DNA of 64,000 nt from Cryptomeria japonica. Its lineage: Eukaryota; Streptophyta; Pinopsida; Cupressales; Cupressaceae. Both the position numbers and the translations under genes were made by a program. The notes under the pieces were generated by a model. That model was given only the letters and a program-made list of their open reading frames with translations, did not search any database and had not been told where the DNA came from. Of this stretch, positions 23,104 to 34,620 are shown in pieces (positions within the stretch are counted from its first letter, which is position 1; every line of letters begins with the position of its first letter). The stretch is taken from the NCBI RefSeq assembly GCF_030272615.1, contig NC_081411.1:214245654-214309653 (forward strand), read 5' to 3'.

Positions 23104-23681
23104 TGAAGGAAACAGGGGAGGAAATAGACACAAAATAGAGCATGAAGAAAACAGAGCAAAAAATAAAAGTAGAGCAAAACACAAAAAATCTGCTCAATAT
23201 GCTATAGCACACAACATTCTATTTTTCAATTACATCAAACATTACATATGATTCGAATGCTACAATATTCATCTTGTCAACCACATGATCTACTGATCAT
23301 CTAACTCCAAATCATAACCTGTTACATGTGTCTTGTTTTTAGAGGTCTTTAGAACAATCTAGAATTCTAGGTCTTCAGAACAATCTAGAATTCTAGATAC
23401 ATGCATTGAAGAATGGATTGAGAAAACATCAAGAACCTTGTCAAAAGACTATAAAAAATTATATATTATGCTCCCACAATCTGTGTGTAATATGCAGCTT
23501 GGACAGTTCACAAGTTGAATGAAATCAAACCAAATCTTATTAAAATCGTCCTTCATTGCTTGTCTTTAAAGCTAAGGGATATGCCTGTAAATTGGAGCTG
23601 ACAGGAGTAGCTATGAAATACATACGGACAAAGTTTGATATGATTGCTTACGTGGTGGTGGTTGAGATTATATTTCCAACA
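23104..23681 (-). repeat. 5' LTR of the G-patch element
   Basis: On the minus strand it starts TGTTGG and ends CCTTCA. It is about 230 bp longer than the 3' copy. An internal duplication of TCTAGAATTCTAG at about 23360-23393 explains only part of that, so the copies have diverged by indels. Confidence 0.85.
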
Positions 23682-23686
23682 CTTTG
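23682..23686 (+). repeat. Target-site duplication CTTTG, right
   Basis: Copy of 20590-20594 at the other edge of the element. Confidence 0.85.
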
Positions 23687-23982
23687 AAGCCTATGTTTTA
23701 GTGTTCAACTAAAGATATTAAATAACATTTGAGGTTCACTTTACATGATGCAAAATCCATGTTTCATGAACAAACACACCTTGTCTAAAGGACATCATCG
23801 CACACATTTACTGAACCAGCATAACATAGTGTAAGCTGTACGCCTGCTGGCTTTTTAAGAACACCAAGAACACACCTTCAAAATAAAAAAGAAAAGTCCA
23901 ATTTATGTAATCAACAACATAAACAGGAGTCCGATAGTTCGCCTAGAATCTGTAGATTTGACATCAGCGAGGATTAAATTAC

Positions 23983-24054
23983 CCTGGTAATGAGGTGCTG
24001 GAAGAAGCCCCAACAATAGACATCCTGTTAAGAGCATCCAAATATAGGTCTAAT
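23983..24054 (-). CDS. Putative internal exon of the host gene split by the LTR element
   Basis: On the minus strand an acceptor-like CATATTTAG precedes position 24054 and a GTAATT donor follows 23983. The 72-bp frame reads LDLYLDALNRMSIVGA and is Ser-rich at its end. Its end phase fits the exon starting at 20437. There is no family match and the exon is short, so this remains tentative. Confidence 0.25.
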
Positions 24055-24870
24055 CTAAATATGCAGTTAATAAGGCATGTTACCAAAAGGTTAACTGTGA
24101 ACAGAAGTCTGATTGATTAAAACTACCCCTGAAACAGTGAAAGATCCAACATTGGTCAAGTATAGTTACAGTATATTAAATTTTATTAGCAACTCGCTCC
24201 TGAGAGCCGCATACATTATTGTGACATTTATTCTAGTATTTCTGGCAAGAATACAAATCTACAGATCTTGACTGAGATGCATCCAAAGAGGCCATGGAAA
24301 AGAAAAGTAGTCAACAAAGTTTGTAAAGTGCTTGCCTACATCAGATTTATTGCCTGACCTGGATTACAAGCGGCTAACTTGTGTGGGTTTCGCTTGCCTT
24401 CCCCAGTCAGATGAAATTTTGTTCTTGGGTTGCCTATATTTTTATGGAAAAAACAGAAGAAAGAACCACTTGTTAAACAAAGTCCTCATACACAAACTGG
24501 AAGTAGGAACTAGTTGCAATCAACAATATATTTGAAACAAGTGCAAGATGTGTATTTAGTTGATAAGGAAGGTATTTCTTAGCTTCTTCCCCGGTCTTGT
24601 CACTTCATCTTCTCTGGAGTGTTTGAGAAGAGTACACTCTGTCTTTCGAAGAAAATCATGAGAAACTGAAGCTCCTTGCTGAAAAGAGTTGAGGGCTATG
24701 ATGCAGGGGTCCTTTACGATGCAGGGATACTTTTGCTTTCAAACAGCTTCTATGACACCTTTGGAGCTCAATGTAGACCAACCATCCGCTGCCAACAATA
24801 TAAATTGTGGAGATCTGGCCATTGTATTGGACTGCAGAAAGAAACAGTAAAGGGACTGATGCTCAACATC
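24055..24870. other. Intergenic or intronic DNA, no gene supported
   Basis: Short frames at 24332-24535 and 24676-24951 show no recognisable domain. Composition is less AT-rich than the flanks, so intronic or 5' sequence of the putative split host gene is possible. Confidence 0.3.
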
Positions 24871-25155
24871 CAAGAAAAGCAAGTGGCTAAGTTTGGTAGA
24901 AGGCATAGGTACTACCTTGCACATGGAGACTTACCCATTCTATTTGACTAGCAGAAAGAAAACCCAAAAATTCCCCGACATACAAGATTCAAGAAAAGCA
25001 AGTGGCTAGAAGGCATAGGTACTAGCTTGCACATGGAGACCTACCCATTCTATTTGACTGGCAGAAAGAAAACCCAAAAAATCCCTGACATACAAGATTC
25101 AAGAAAAGCATGTGTGTAGTTGCGTTCAACGCATAGGTACTACTTGCACGTGTCC
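24871..25155 (+). repeat. ~115-bp tandem repeat, about 2.5 copies
   Basis: The segment CAAGAAAAGCAAGTGGCTA starts at 24871 and 24990, and a diverged partial copy starts at 25100. The periods of 119 and 110 bp differ by a small deletion after GTGGCTA. GCATAGGTACTA and ACCCATTCTATTTGACT recur in the first two copies, which are about 90 percent alike by eye. Confidence 0.9.
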
Positions 25156-25600
25156 TTGGATGTTCAATGCAAATACTATTAATATGCAAATAGGGTATTT
25201 TTTTTATATATTGAAGAAAGCATAGTATGGTGGATCCCTTTAAAAAGTTATAAAACTGAATTTACCACCATCTAAAATAGTAGTAGAAGTAATAACATAT
25301 ATAATACACATGACACCATCATAAAAGAACTATTAAGAAATTGCAAAAATATTGAAATATTCAATACACTAAAAATAAAATTGAAAGATACAATGATTTT
25401 AATATTTCAAGATTTGAAGCTGCCCTTTTATAAACATGTCGATTCTTCCAATATTACAATATGTGCATTATTGGCTTGATCAAGGAGAAATAAAAATCAT
25501 TTAATAACATTCTCAGTAAGAAGTTATCAAAGGTTGAGCAAAACTACACAATGACATAAAGGAAAGCCTTATGCATGGTATACACATTAAACAAATTTTG
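25156..25600. other. AT-rich DNA
   Basis: No coding or repeat signal. Leads into the gypsy pol remnant. Confidence 0.4.
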
Positions 25601-26240
25601 GCATTATCTATTAAATAGATTTGCGATTCAAGGGATAATTGATAACTAGTTGTTGTTTCAAAATTTGAACTTTAAAATCATGGTGAAACTTGAGTGTGCT
25701 AATTATGGGCAATATGATCTATTTAGAATAAAATTAAGAAAATTTAGGGTCTATTGATGATAAAATGGATAGTGCAAAATTATTTGGAGTGAATGTAGTA
25801 CCCCAAGAGCTCAATGTAGTAGTGACTTTATTGTCAATAGGGAAGTATCTTGAAGGGAGTACAAAAGATGAGAATATAATATTGTTGCAAGGACAATTAC
25901 CCGACACTTGAATTTGAGGAGAATTATACATCATTAGGAAGGATAAATTAATAAGAATGGTGCTAAAACATTAGAGGAATAATATCTTAAGAGAAGCACA
26001 TGAAGGCATATAAAAAGGTCACAACTCTAAAAAAGGTAGGGTCAAGATGGTGATGTTGGTAGGACTATGGTGGCCTCCCTTATTTAAGGATGCAAATACT
26101 TTTGTGATAGAATATGATATATTGTATATGGTAGGAAGATCCACGATAAAGGTGGTGAGTATGAGATCATAATGGTTCAAATAGTGGTAATAGCCAAAAA
26201 GCCCTACATAATGAAGTGTAGTGCATTCCCTCTATACAAA
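25601..26240 (+). mobile_element. Ty3/gypsy RNase H-integrase junction remnant
   Basis: Around 25940-26110 the plus strand translates, with stops, to REAHEGI, then GLWWPPLFKDANTFV followed by a Tyr-Asp segment. This is the H2C2 zinc-binding segment at the start of plant gypsy integrase (pattern REAH-G-H, GYWWPTL--DA--FV-KC). The preceding part, with a YGQYDLL-like phrase, is consistent with the end of RNase H. It is badly degraded, with no intact ORF and no LTRs assigned. Confidence 0.65.
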
Positions 26241-27480
26241 AATTGGGATTACCTTGGAGTTAGGCAAGTTGGAGTCTCAAGAATTGCCAAATAAACTTAC
26301 AAAATGACCCATTTATTGTTATCCTACATCCTTAAAGCTATTAGATTTTTGTAACCAAAATTTAGTGAAAAAGGGTTCACATATGAAATTATTAAGATTA
26401 TAAAAATAGATTAACTTCCTTATTATAATTTTATTAAGTAATTGGATTATTTTCATAATATATTTCGAGAGGAAGAACCTTGATAGGGTTTGTGTATTTT
26501 CTATAGTTTTTCATCATCCTTATGTCACTCCACACCTTTGGCATAGGAAATATTTTAACCTTTTCGAATTTATTTTCTAGTTATATTGGTAGCTATTTTT
26601 ATGTCCTCAAACGATTTCAATCTAGTAGTTCATGCTATTATTCATGAATAACTATGCTGGCTAATTTGGGGGGTTTCAGTTTTGAAGAGGGGATAGAGAA
26701 GGAACATGTGAACACATAGAATAGGGCGGAATAAATTATTGTATGCGTGTCTTTTTAGTTCTCTTTTATTCATTAGTTAGCACAAAATAGAGTTTTTTAA
26801 TAATTTAATTTTTGTACTTTTATTAGAACGTTAGTTTGCAGGTTCAAGGAACAAATCTGGATCACAAATAATGCATATTATTATGTAAGGTCAAAACACA
26901 TGAAATTTTTGTCATTGTTTTGTAAGAGAAATCATTCAATAGATATAGTTATTATATTGTAGCAAAAATGACAACATGGATGATGTATTTACAAATTTTT
27001 TGACAAGATAAAGTTTGTACACTAAAAATATGCTAGGAGTATTAGAAAAATTTCGTTCATTAACAAAAAGTGATAGGATAATGAATAGATGATAAGTAGG
27101 AGTATTGTCTATTAATTTTATTGTTGTCAATAATTATTATAATTATGTCATTAATAATGAATGTATTATCAATTAAATAAAATAATGATATAACCTCATT
27201 TTGATAAATAAAAAGAGTTATTCCAAATTTCTTTGCTTAGTGACTAGATTACCATTGCCATAGCATGTAGATTAGAAACAAGAAAATCATGCAATTTACT
27301 CATGTCACATCCCAATCCCATGGAAGATTACATTCATCATGGATTACTATTTAAAATAGAAAAGAATAAAATAAAATTTAAATAAGTAGGTGTTAGTTGT
27401 AGAGATCAAGTTTCCAGAATCCATGAGATATTAATCTTGAGTGTTTCCTGATTAGATTGTGTATGAGTTTTTTCATCAAC
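26241..27480. other. AT-rich intergenic DNA
   Basis: No gene recognised. Possibly further decayed gypsy sequence, but nothing can be aligned by eye. Confidence 0.35.
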
Positions 27481-27483
27481 GTT

Positions 27484-27610
27484 TTGGATCACACTCTGTG
27501 ATCCATCATCAAGATGACAAATGGAGAGCATGCAGAAGTGAGAAGATGACATACATACATACATACATACATACATACATCCATGCATATATGTGTGTGT
27601 GTGTTCTCCA
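27484..27610. repeat. Palindromic repeat word and (CATA)n microsatellite
   Basis: GGATCACACTCTGTGATCC near 27487-27505 is an interrupted palindrome. Together with the following ATCATCAAGATGA it echoes the arms of the foldback element at 7.9 kb. A (CATA)n tract follows at about 27552-27580, then a short (TG)n run to about 27603. Confidence 0.75.
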
Positions 27611-27804
27611 AACTACAAAGGTGTTAGTTGCTGGATTAAAATACAAACTACAAGTGGAGACAAATCCGATACAAGTTCGATGGAAAAGAATCAAAAAATA
27701 AAACACAAAACACAAGGTTGTTGTAGACACCAAATAGTTGGTAATGTACAAAAAAAAAATTAAAAAAACTACAAAGATAATTGTAAAAGAATAACACTCA
27801 ATTA

Positions 27805-28282
27805 GCAAGTTGAGTGGTGTCGGTGTGCAAGCCATTTTCTCAAGTGGTGGTTGCAAGATGACAAGAGGCTCTATGGTGCTTGCTAAGGGTGCTTGTATTG
27901 GAGCCTTGTATAAGGTAGATGCATGCACGATTCAGTGCAATAGTGCTTCTATGAAATCCAAAAAAGGGCTTTGGATTGTTCATCCTCACCATCAAACCAA
28001 GAAGACAGGAAGAATGTTGTTTCTATATCAGATGGTCATGCTTTTTGGGTACCTAAGGGTTCTAATTATTTGGAGATTAAGCTCTCAACTGATAAGACAA
28101 TACTATGACACCAAAGACTTGGTCATATTGGTGAAAAACGTCTTAGAGACCTAAAAAATAAGAGCCTTTTTGAAGGCCTTGATGATTGTAATCTTGAGTT
28201 TGACTTTTGTGAATATCTAGATCTAGATCTGTGTATTTGATCTCTTTCATACATCTAGATATCTTTGGTTGTGAAGCATATG
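27805..28282 (+). mobile_element. Copia element, segment 1: GAG-pre-integrase region
   Basis: Translation with one frameshift gives the Copia sequence before integrase: GSMVLAKGACIGALYKVDAC, then LEIKLSTDKTIL, the HQRLGHIGEKRLRDLKN box and FEGLDDCNLEFDFCE. It then jumps to LDIFGCEAY, which belongs after the integrase core, so the catalytic DDE part has been deleted. Segment 1 ends at an insertion flanked by ATATG. The same element resumes at 35499. No 5' LTR or gag start was recognised upstream. Confidence 0.85.
28278..28282 (+). repeat. Target-site duplication ATATG, left
   Basis: Repeated at 35499-35503, flanking the 7.2-kb insertion in Copia. Confidence 0.75.
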
Positions 28283-30717
28283 TGTAATGCCCAATTTTTA
28301 ACCAAGTGAACATTACACAACATGAACAATTTTTTTTTTCAACTTCAAACACAACTAACATAATACTTCACTCATTATGCAATTTCTAAAATACATACAC
28401 CTAGGAGGAACATGCAAATATAAATAGACTATACCAAACTATACTATTTTTTCATATATTTTTTTTCAACCACAACATGTAATGCACTCATAAAACTACA
28501 AGCAGTAGTAATGATTAGAAATTTACCATTTTATCCAAGTTTAAATGTTAAATCAATAACTTAATGCTTCTTTAGTTTATAATATAATGTACCTCCTTCA
28601 TATCCAAGTTACCCTCTCATTCCATCATGATATAATTGCCTTTTCTCCCATATCTGCACTTGCAAGATGTCTAAATGTCTAGATGCTCAACACAAGGTCA
28701 AAGGATAATTAGATACATGATTCATCTTACTAAATTGTATCATTACTTTGGCTAGATCAATCATATAATAATCACCTACTAAATTTACATAAGATTGGGA
28801 AGGGGAGGCATAAATATTTCAAACCTGAAAGAGAAACACCTAAGGGCCAGACCTAATGTCTCAAGGGATCATCACAGATGGTCTTGCCTACATGAAAGCA
28901 CAATGACTTTGTAGTTTGTAAAACAATTTGAAACCATCTACTAAGAAAGTATTAGAGTGCGCATGGAACCCTTTCTAGGATCCAGTCCCTATATAATTTT
29001 CTCATCGGCTGCCACCCACTTAGGTGAAATAGAGATGACGACCTAGCTAGAACAAATGGACCATCCATAGCCCATAAACCAATGTCCATTGTAAAATAAT
29101 GATAAAAGAAAAAAACAATCTACATGCTTCGTCAATTGATTATCTCTACCACACTTATGTGATCTCCCAAGAGTTCTAAACAACAAGATGTTTCTTACAA
29201 CTCTCATGATAACCCACTTTGAGGATATAGAGATTTCAAGATTAAAAGTTCACACATAATTTAAGTAGAAGATAAAGACCACACAAAACATACACTCTCC
29301 AAAGGAGATCTATGAGCATAGACCATGTAGTTGGATAATACAGTTATATAACCTCTAGGTTCAAAAGTTAGCTTTAAATCAATCCAGTTATAATTCCTAG
29401 TATCATTGTTCCACTTCTTGTAAGAAAATGATATTTTGAGAACACAGATTATTACTAGAAATGCATATATATATTTTCTTAGAATTTCAATTAAGTAACA
29501 AACAATTCCCACATTAGAAGTTTTGAGAAATGATACCAATTATTTTTAGATATCTATTGGTATAGACACACCTTACACATAGAGAATGAACAAGTACACT
29601 AAGTGCAAGTCTTTCCGATAAGCAATAATTTAGTATACTACAAAATGGAATCGTATCTCCTCTTTAATCGAAGGGTGTACTTTTATTCGAGGATTTTAAA
29701 GTCATGTATAAAATAAATGGTAATACATTTTATAACAACAAAACCATATTTAGATTCCATTGAAAATCTTGAGATAACTCCTTGTACACACAGTTATCAA
29801 CCAATATATTTGACCTTAATAAGAGAAGTAATACCTTTCCATGAACACTATCATAGTCTATCTAATCTTGCAATTCAATATACACCAAAGCTCTAGATTA
29901 AAACAATGGCAAGTATTCAATGATACAAACAAGTGAAACTACTCATTACACTAATAATTCAATAGGATTAAGTTTGCATTAACTCAAATATTTTACAATG
30001 AACATCACTTGGTTTACTATGAAGAATGATGCAATAAATCTCGTCGTAAAAAAAAGTAGTAGTTTACTATTAATATTGATTATATACTATATGCGAGGCA
30101 AGAGAATTGTTAGGCAAACATGTAGGATCTCGGAGGTCAAGGTTGCGATGCACAATCAACTGAGGCGCTTCATGAGGAAATTGTTAGTGTCTGCAAGTAA
30201 CATTGGGGATGTGCGTTGACACTAAGCCTCTTCTATGTCATCAGTTAGTGACCCTCTAGCAAAACAGTGAGGTCTTATTTCAAAGGCCTAAGGATTAATA
30301 AACCAAAACATGAAGTTAAATTTGAGACATTAACTCGAATATAGTGTAGAACTGCAGTTCGAAGGCCATAAAATTAATAGCTTAAAAATTTCTTATTGAA
30401 ACTAGCCATCAATGTTATAGCCATTCTAGTACACTTATTTAACATTACACTCATAGTTCAACTATGATCTCTGTAACCATGATTTTACAATGCACAAATT
30501 TTCTAACCGTTTAAAAAAAAATATAAGCACAAAAATACCTCTTGATCATAGGCGAAGCCCTCCCGTTTCTGCTCCATCCACAAGTCTCTTCTTCTACTCA
30601 TAAACCCAGGAAAGTGTTGTCTATGCACTTGAAAACCAGGGAAAGCCTTGAAGCTCCATATAGATACGTCAATTAAACTTCTCTTTGAGATTTGTGGCTG
30701 CCTCATCTGTAAGAAAT

Positions 30718-31230
30718 ATGGTTTAATGGCTACATTGATTGTTGGATGTGCACAAAAACGGATCTGTTGAAAAACACTTTAAAAGCTTCCAAGAAAATGT
30801 AAACGGTAGGCTTAAAGCCAAATTCCTAGCCAGTGTCCTCTTGGCCTATGACAAAATGAAGGCTGAAACGTTTGACCGAACGCCTCAAAGAGATATCATC
30901 TCGTGGAATGCGAAGATTGTAATGTCTTCTTTTTATAAAATGGGTTTATTGAAAGGGCTTTAAAATCGAATAGAGGAACTTCGCCTGGTGTTGTAGTTAC
31001 GACTGCCTTAGTAGACATGCATGCAAGATGTGGAAGCTTAGACAAGGCGTATGTAGTGTTTGACAGAATGACTCATAGAAAAGTATTCTCATGGGTCACA
31101 ATGATTACAGGATTTGCACAAAATGGATTTTGCATTTTTAAACTTTCAAGCAAATATAGCTGGTAGTTGTAAAGCCAGATTTCACAACCCTAACCAACGT
31201 CCTTCCCGAGAGATCATTGGTCGATAATAT
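30718..31230 (+). pseudogene. Pentatricopeptide-repeat (PPR) gene fragment
   Basis: Frames at 30739-30963 and about 30990-31130 read as plant PPR repeats: GSVEKHFKSFQEN, then FDRTPQRDIISWNAKIV, then ALVDMHARCGSLDKAYVVFD followed by WVTMITGFAQNGF. These are the P-L-S type motifs of plant organelle RNA-binding proteins, normally in proteins of 400-900 residues. Only about three repeats remain, with stops and a frame change, so it is dead. It lies wholly inside the 7.2-kb insertion in Copia, so it was either carried by that element or inserted into it later. Confidence 0.75.
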
Positions 31231-31780
31231 AGATCTTGGTCTGAGAGTCCTGAACGCTTCAACAATTATCTTTACCTCTTTCATACTTTTCCTCCACTCA
31301 TAGCCCTGCCTCGACGCACTATGTTATGTTGCGTTCCTTTGAACAGGGAGTTTATATCATCCATCGCTGTATTTCCGAAAGGCACGCTTCCCACCGCCCT
31401 TCCCCTAATTGTGGGCCCTAATTGTGTATGAAAGTTGTCTCGTAGAATTCCTTGTTCCCCCATTATCCACTTACTCCATTAATTATGGATGGGGTGCCGT
31501 ACTGCCTAAATGGTACTGTCGGAGAACATTAAATCTATTAGATTTAGAAAGTTTCAAGCCAATGCCGTTGGCTGGCGTAAAGCCTAATTATCTAGAGATG
31601 TCGTCCGCTTTTTACCAACTCACCAACTCACCTCAACTCCCAACAACTTTAGAAACAATTTTTTTAGTAAACACAATTAGGAAATACCATGTTGTAATTT
31701 TAGAATATGCACAAATTAAATTTGTTGAAAGAAAAGGAAAGCAAAGGAAATGGTCTTTTATAGTCCACGATGCCAGTCAT
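31231..31780. other. Unassigned sequence within the 7.2-kb insertion
   Basis: CG dinucleotides are more frequent here than in neighbouring repeats, and two open frames (31463-31281 minus and 31409-31798 plus) overlap. No motif was recognised. A phrase AGCCAATGCC.TTGGCTGG near 31557 recurs near 32050, a short direct repeat. Confidence 0.25.
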
Positions 31781-31782
31781 CT

Positions 31783-31955
31783 ATGTATGGGTCTATAGAT
31801 GGGTTAGAGCCATATCGGACTATCTCGTACTCCTTGCGGGAGGTACCTAATTGTACTACAAATGAGACGTACATACCTTACCCCCTTGTGGGATTTGAAC
31901 TTGTGACCTCTCTTTCAAGACTACAAGTTCTCCACCACTAGGCCAATTCAGAGAC
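31783..31955 (-). mobile_element. tRNA-derived SINE
   Basis: On the minus strand the head carries an RNA polymerase III box A, TAGTGGTGGAG (31940-31930), and a box B, AGTTCAAATCC (31901-31891), at tRNA-like spacing. The flanking GGCC and GAGGTCACA are as in plant tRNA-related SINE heads. The body continues to about 31783. The edge positions and any TSD are uncertain. It is too diverged to be a functional tRNA. Confidence 0.7.
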
Positions 31956-33000
31956 TTTAAAAACTGTCAAGCGTATGTGATTGTTGGGTGTTGCCTCCTA
32001 CTAGGATATGCACAATGTCGATTTATAAAGAGGCCTTTGAAACTTTTCCAGCCAATGCCATTGGTTGGCATGCCGAGTGATAATAGCCAGATGGGAATTG
32101 GTATGGGAGGGGGTATAAGAAGTTGATGGGACCGTGTTGCCAAGCAGATGTCAACTCCCCATAATGCAGCTGCATAAAAGTTCTTTGCATTAAGTTTAAT
32201 GGCTTTCATACCTATTGAAAGGTCGTGGTAGTTGGCAGTGTCTGCAAGGTCAAGTTGTGTGTTGCACGCAAGAGGCAAGGGTGGAGACCTTTACAAATGA
32301 TCTGACTTCAATTGTAAAGTAACTATTCTGGCTCCAAAAACACTCTGATTACATTGTTGTACACAAAAATTAATCTTCATGTTATACACACGGGGGACAA
32401 CGGCTGCAGTGCTTCTATCAAGCCCCATAGCCATTCTAAGCCTATTTTGCAATTTTTTTGTTTGCATAACATGAAAGTTTTGCATCATGCAACATCGCGG
32501 TTTTGTAGCCAATTTTAGCCGCATCCCAATTGTAAGGTGTGGAAGAGAGAGAGGTCAACATCCTAATTGTAGTGCAATCCCCTCGATTAATGCTACAATA
32601 ATGGTGTGTAGATATTTTGCATTCACCACAGCTTACTCATTGTTTTGCTTCATGCTTTTGACTTAGCTACCTAATATTTAAATGCTAAAAATATTTGAAT
32701 CATAAGCTCTAGTTTTATTACTTATAAACAAATTGAGTAGCTAATATTAACTCTATATTAATCTTTAGAATTATGCTAATTATAATAGAAATAATTTCTA
32801 TGACCCACTCCTACCACCAAGGCAAATAGAATTGTACACCTTGCTAGGGTGGTAAAATTTCAAACCTAGGTTAGCACTTGCCTTAGTGTGTCTTGCATCT
32901 TGCATTTCTAATTTCCCTTTAAGCATTTAAATAATTAATTTAATTAAATCTAAGGTCCTATTTCATCACTTCGCACATTATAAAATTGGGCCCTTTACCC
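31956..33000. other. Unassigned sequence within the 7.2-kb insertion
   Basis: The short open frames here show no conserved motif. The sequence becomes AT-rich after 32600. Confidence 0.25.
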
Positions 33001-34620
33001 TAAGTGTGCCCCTTTAATTTTATTCATCCAATAAATCATTTAATTATAAACCCTAATTATGTCCTATTTCGACCTTTAAGGCTCGATTTCACATATCAAA
33101 ACACCTCGAAATCAGTTGTAACTTTGGGATTCGCTCTAATATCATCATATCTAATGACCCTGAAAATTTTTGTGAAAAGTTGGTTAGACTGAGGCGGGAA
33201 TGCACATGGTCCTCGACTTTTTTCCCGAAATTTTGGGAGGACAATTCTATTATATTATAATGATTAATTCCAAAAGATTGATGGGAAATTAAATTCCTAG
33301 GTCATCCTAAAGATGAAATTAAGTCAAAATTAAGATCTAGGGTTTCATACATAAGAGCTCTCTTTCTTCATTTGAAGGAAACAAAGATCTATCTAATGTA
33401 AGGCAGTTTTCAACAAAGAAAGCATAAGGAGTCTTCTATGTAGTGAAAGAGAACCCTATGTGGAGTCTTCAACAACATTCAACAACATTCAACAAAATTT
33501 CATCAAGCATTCATCATCAATTAGGAGCCTTGAAGACATTGAAGAGTAATAGGAGATCTAGTGGCAATATCTCTCCCTTGAGGATTGGTATGATTTCATG
33601 TTATTTTCATGTCTTTGTATGAGCTTCTTTACATCGATTTGCATATTTACATTCATGCTTTAGATCATTTAGCATATTTGGTTTGAAGCATTGTTATTTA
33701 CATTCACATTTACATTTAGGGTTTACTCTCATGTGTAGGGTAGCTCGAGTTTCTTATCATTTAGGATCTTGCATACACCCAAGGTTCTAGCACACACATT
33801 TTTAGTACATTATTAGCTATTTGTGGAGGTGGAAATCACCAACACAGGGGTTTGACTGAGGAAAAACCCTATATAGCCATCCAAACCTTCCCTTTTTAGT
33901 TGAAGGTGCATAAACAGGCATCCAGAGGTAGTTTCAGATCTGGAAAAGGCATCATAACCACTCAGAAGTCTTAGAAGTGTAGAAATATGTCAAGGACAAG
34001 GGCATGGTACCTTGGTCCTGCCCAGAATAGGGGCATGGTGCGCTAGTCCCTCCACTTTGTAGTGAAATTTGACAGGTTGTAGACTCAGGACCTCCAATTT
34101 GCAATGTCTTAGTTGCAGCCTCTTGTTTGCAGAAACAGGACAGTGACGTGGCACCCTGGTCCAGGTCAGTTTCATTCAATTTGCAACATCAGGTACACAT
34201 CTAGAATCCTCCCCCTTTCATTCTTTCAGTATCTCAGTTTCAAATCGACAAGTTTGTTCAATTTCAAATTCATTTATGCTTCATTCTTTATCTCCTAGCC
34301 TAGTTGATCATTCAAACCCTATTTTTTCTCATTATTTGTAACAAGAGGAATAGAAACCCTAAGAGGTAATCCTTGACTCTCTCTTTCTCAGAAGAAGTAG
34401 ACAAAGTGATCTATCTCCCTAGGCTCTTTCGTATTCCTAATGTGTTGCCAAAAGTGGGATTAGGTCCTAGTCACCCGATCTCGTTTTTCTTGCCCCCACA
34501 AATGACACGAAGTATCATTAGCGTCTTGTATTTATATTATGGAATCCTACTTGAGAAAACACAATGCGCATCAACCACCCCAAGTGAAGTTTATATAAGG
34601 AAATAGAAATAACATAATGT
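33001..34620 (+). mobile_element. Gypsy LTR/leader-like sequence
   Basis: Several phrases match the gypsy element at 58.6-60.9 kb. TGCACATGGTCCTCGAC with CCCGAAATTTTGGGAG (33200-33240) corresponds to about 60560-60610. The GGGCATGGTGC..TAGTCC repeats near 34000-34060 resemble 58790-58880. A GAGGTGGAAA..AAAACCC phrase near 33825-33870 resembles 59412-59430. No coding sequence. Boundaries are approximate. Confidence 0.45.

Larger units (their letters stand above)
20595..23681 (-). mobile_element. Complete compact non-autonomous LTR retrotransposon with a G-patch/zinc-knuckle ORF
   Basis: A minus-strand element of 3087 bp. The 5' LTR is 23681-23104 (578 bp) and the 3' LTR is 20945-20595 (351 bp). 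Both have TG...CA ends and share blocks such as GAGATTA...CCAACA (plus-strand sense) at one end and AAACAGAGCA plus TCTAGAAT further in. A primer-binding site complementary to initiator tRNA-Met (TGGTATCAGAGCC) lies at 23102-23090, one base inside the 5' LTR. A purine tract (AAGGGGGAG) abuts the 3' LTR at about 20946-20954. A CTTTG TSD flanks the whole. The roughly 2.16-kb interior has one ORF and no protease, integrase or reverse transcriptase, so movement would need enzymes from another element. Confidence 0.9.

Noticed and set aside
27406-27928. Minus-strand frames with Met-Tyr-Val-Cys repeats
   Set aside because: Produced by the (CATA)n microsatellite and the antisense of Copia.
31783-31955. 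Functional tRNA gene
   Set aside because: Only boxes A and B are tRNA-like; there is no cloverleaf acceptor stem and the similarity continues into a SINE body.
34373-34606. 77-codon plus-strand frame
   Set aside because: No motif, and it lies in LTR-like sequence.
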